This document shows, piece after piece, positions 4,954 through 5,695 of a stretch of 5,695 nucleotides of DNA. The notes under the pieces are model-generated. The model searched no databases. It saw nothing but the letters and a program-made list of their open reading frames with translations, and was not told the origin of the DNA. Location of the stretch: positions 1 through 5,695 of the forward strand of contig JAUYKX010000138.1 of assembly GCA_030699055.1 (NCBI GenBank). Reading direction: 5' to 3'. Origin of the DNA: Candidatus Nanopelagicales bacterium. Its GTDB lineage: Bacteria > Actinomycetota > Actinomycetes > S36-B12 > UBA10799. Within the stretch, counting starts at the first letter, position 1, and every line of letters starts with the position of its first letter. The translations under genes were made by a program, and so were the position numbers.

Positions 4954-5695
4954 ATGGACACTCGTACGCGATACCAATTGCCGCCAGTCGTTGGACCGGA
5001 CAGTCCGGCGTTCTCCGATCCGTCTCATTCGTCCGTCCTGCCGGGGGCTACCTGGCACCCGGCTGGCGACTTCGGTGACATCCGCTACGAGGTGTCCACT
5101 GAGCCGGTCGGAATCGCGAAGATCACGATTAACCGGCCGGCTCGGCGTAACGCCTTCCGTCCCCAGACGCTGTTCGAACTTGAGCGCGTGTTCGCCATGG
5201 CGCGGGACGATGACCAGGTGGGTGTGATCATCCTGACCGGCCAGGGCGACTGGGCATTCTGCTCGGGCGGCGACCAGGCAGTCCGGGGCGATGACGGTTA
5301 CCTCGGGGACGACGAAGTGGCCCGCCGGGGAATCGGCCGACTGAATGTGCTTGATCTACAGGTGCAAATCAGGCGGCTGCCCAAACCCGTAGTCGCCATG
5401 GTCGCCGGTTACGCCGTAGGCGGCGGGCATGTGCTCCACATCGTTTGCGACCTGACCATCGCAGCCGACAACGCCCGGTTCGGTCAGACCGGACCGAAGG
5501 TGGGCTCGTTCGACGGTGGTTACGGAACGGGTCTGTTGGCCCGGCAGATCGGACAAAAGCGCTCGCGCGAAGTGTGGTTCATGTGTCGGCAGTACGGCGC
5601 CGAACAGGCCTACGACTGGGGGCTGGTCAATTCCGTGGTTCCGCTGGCCGACCTGGAACGAGAGACCGTCGACTGGTGCCGCACGATGCTTGAGC
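4954..5695 (+). CDS. menB: 1,4-dihydroxy-2-naphthoyl-CoA synthase, bicarbonate-dependent type I, 3' truncated by window edge
   Basis: Crotonase-fold enzyme that closes the second ring of OSB-CoA to give DHNA-CoA. The frame stays open for 247 codons to the window end; about 50-60 more residues are expected from E. coli MenB (285 aa). After a variable proline- and serine-rich lead (1-33), residues 34-247 closely follow E. coli MenB as I recall it: [26 protein letters not shown] (101-112), [36 protein letters not shown] (178-191), and [19 protein letters not shown]. With a constant offset of 24, the bicarbonate-site residues Gln154, Gly156 and Trp184 of E. coli become Q178, G180 and W208, and Ser161 and Asp163 become S185 and D187. 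Mycobacterial type II enzymes have Asp at the Gly position and lack the Trp. A short insertion (about 116-128) precedes RLNVLDLQ. It is divergent from menE. A generic enoyl-CoA hydratase is excluded by the SFDGGYG and CSGGDQ blocks. Confidence 0.95.
   Translation, partial: MDTRTRYQLPPVVGPDSPAFSDPSHSSVLPGATWHPAGDFGDIRYEVSTEPVGIAKITINRPARRNAFRPQTLFELERVFAMARDDDQVGVIILTGQGDWAFCSGGDQAVRGDDGYLGDDEVARRGIGRLNVLDLQVQIRRLPKPVVAMVAGYAVGGGHVLHIVCDLTIAADNARFGQTGPKVGSFDGGYGTGLLARQIGQKRSREVWFMCRQYGAEQAYDWGLVNSVVPLADLERETVDWCRTMLE

Noticed and set aside
1..5695. An undescribed defence, mobile or biosynthetic system
   Set aside because: All substantial coding space is explained by haem and menaquinone synthesis genes plus two small accessory proteins; no repeats, integrases, toxins or unknown large genes are visible.

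Overview
The window is GC-rich, gene-dense chromosomal DNA whose layout and protein sequences point to an actinobacterium. The MenA, MenE, HemL and phosphatase sequences resemble the mycobacterial proteins as I remember them, and the order hemB, hemL, phosphoglycerate-mutase-like protein followed by menaquinone genes recalls the region around Rv0524-Rv0548c of Mycobacterium tuberculosis. No mobile elements, RNA genes, CRISPR arrays or tRNAs were seen.

Left part (1-2288, plus strand): the 3' end of hemB (porphobilinogen synthase), complete hemL (glutamate-1-semialdehyde aminomutase) overlapping it by 8 bases, and a histidine-phosphatase-family protein just downstream. This looks like a co-transcribed haem operon tail. 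HemL makes 5-aminolevulinate by the C5 route and HemB condenses two of these into porphobilinogen. The substrate of the phosphatase is unknown.

Middle and right part (2371-4886, minus strand, read right to left): menE (O-succinylbenzoyl-CoA ligase), menA (DHNA prenyltransferase) and a two-helix PLDc_N-type membrane protein, with gaps of 8 and 24 bases, so probably one operon converging on the haem operon. At 4954 menB (DHNA-CoA synthase) starts divergently and runs off the right end. MenE makes OSB-CoA, MenB cyclises it to DHNA-CoA, and MenA prenylates free DHNA in the membrane. The thioesterase, MenG/UbiE and the early Men enzymes are not in this window.

This is mainly core respiratory-cofactor metabolism, and I do not see a new system. 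The points worth a second look are: a MenB of the bicarbonate-dependent (type I, E. coli-like) class beside mycobacterial-like MenA and MenE; two possible leaderless promoters (menE and the PLDc_N gene); a dyad in the short menE/menB divergent gap; the uncharacterised phosphatase and PLDc_N proteins tied to haem and menaquinone genes; and active-site-motif deviations in HemB and MenE.
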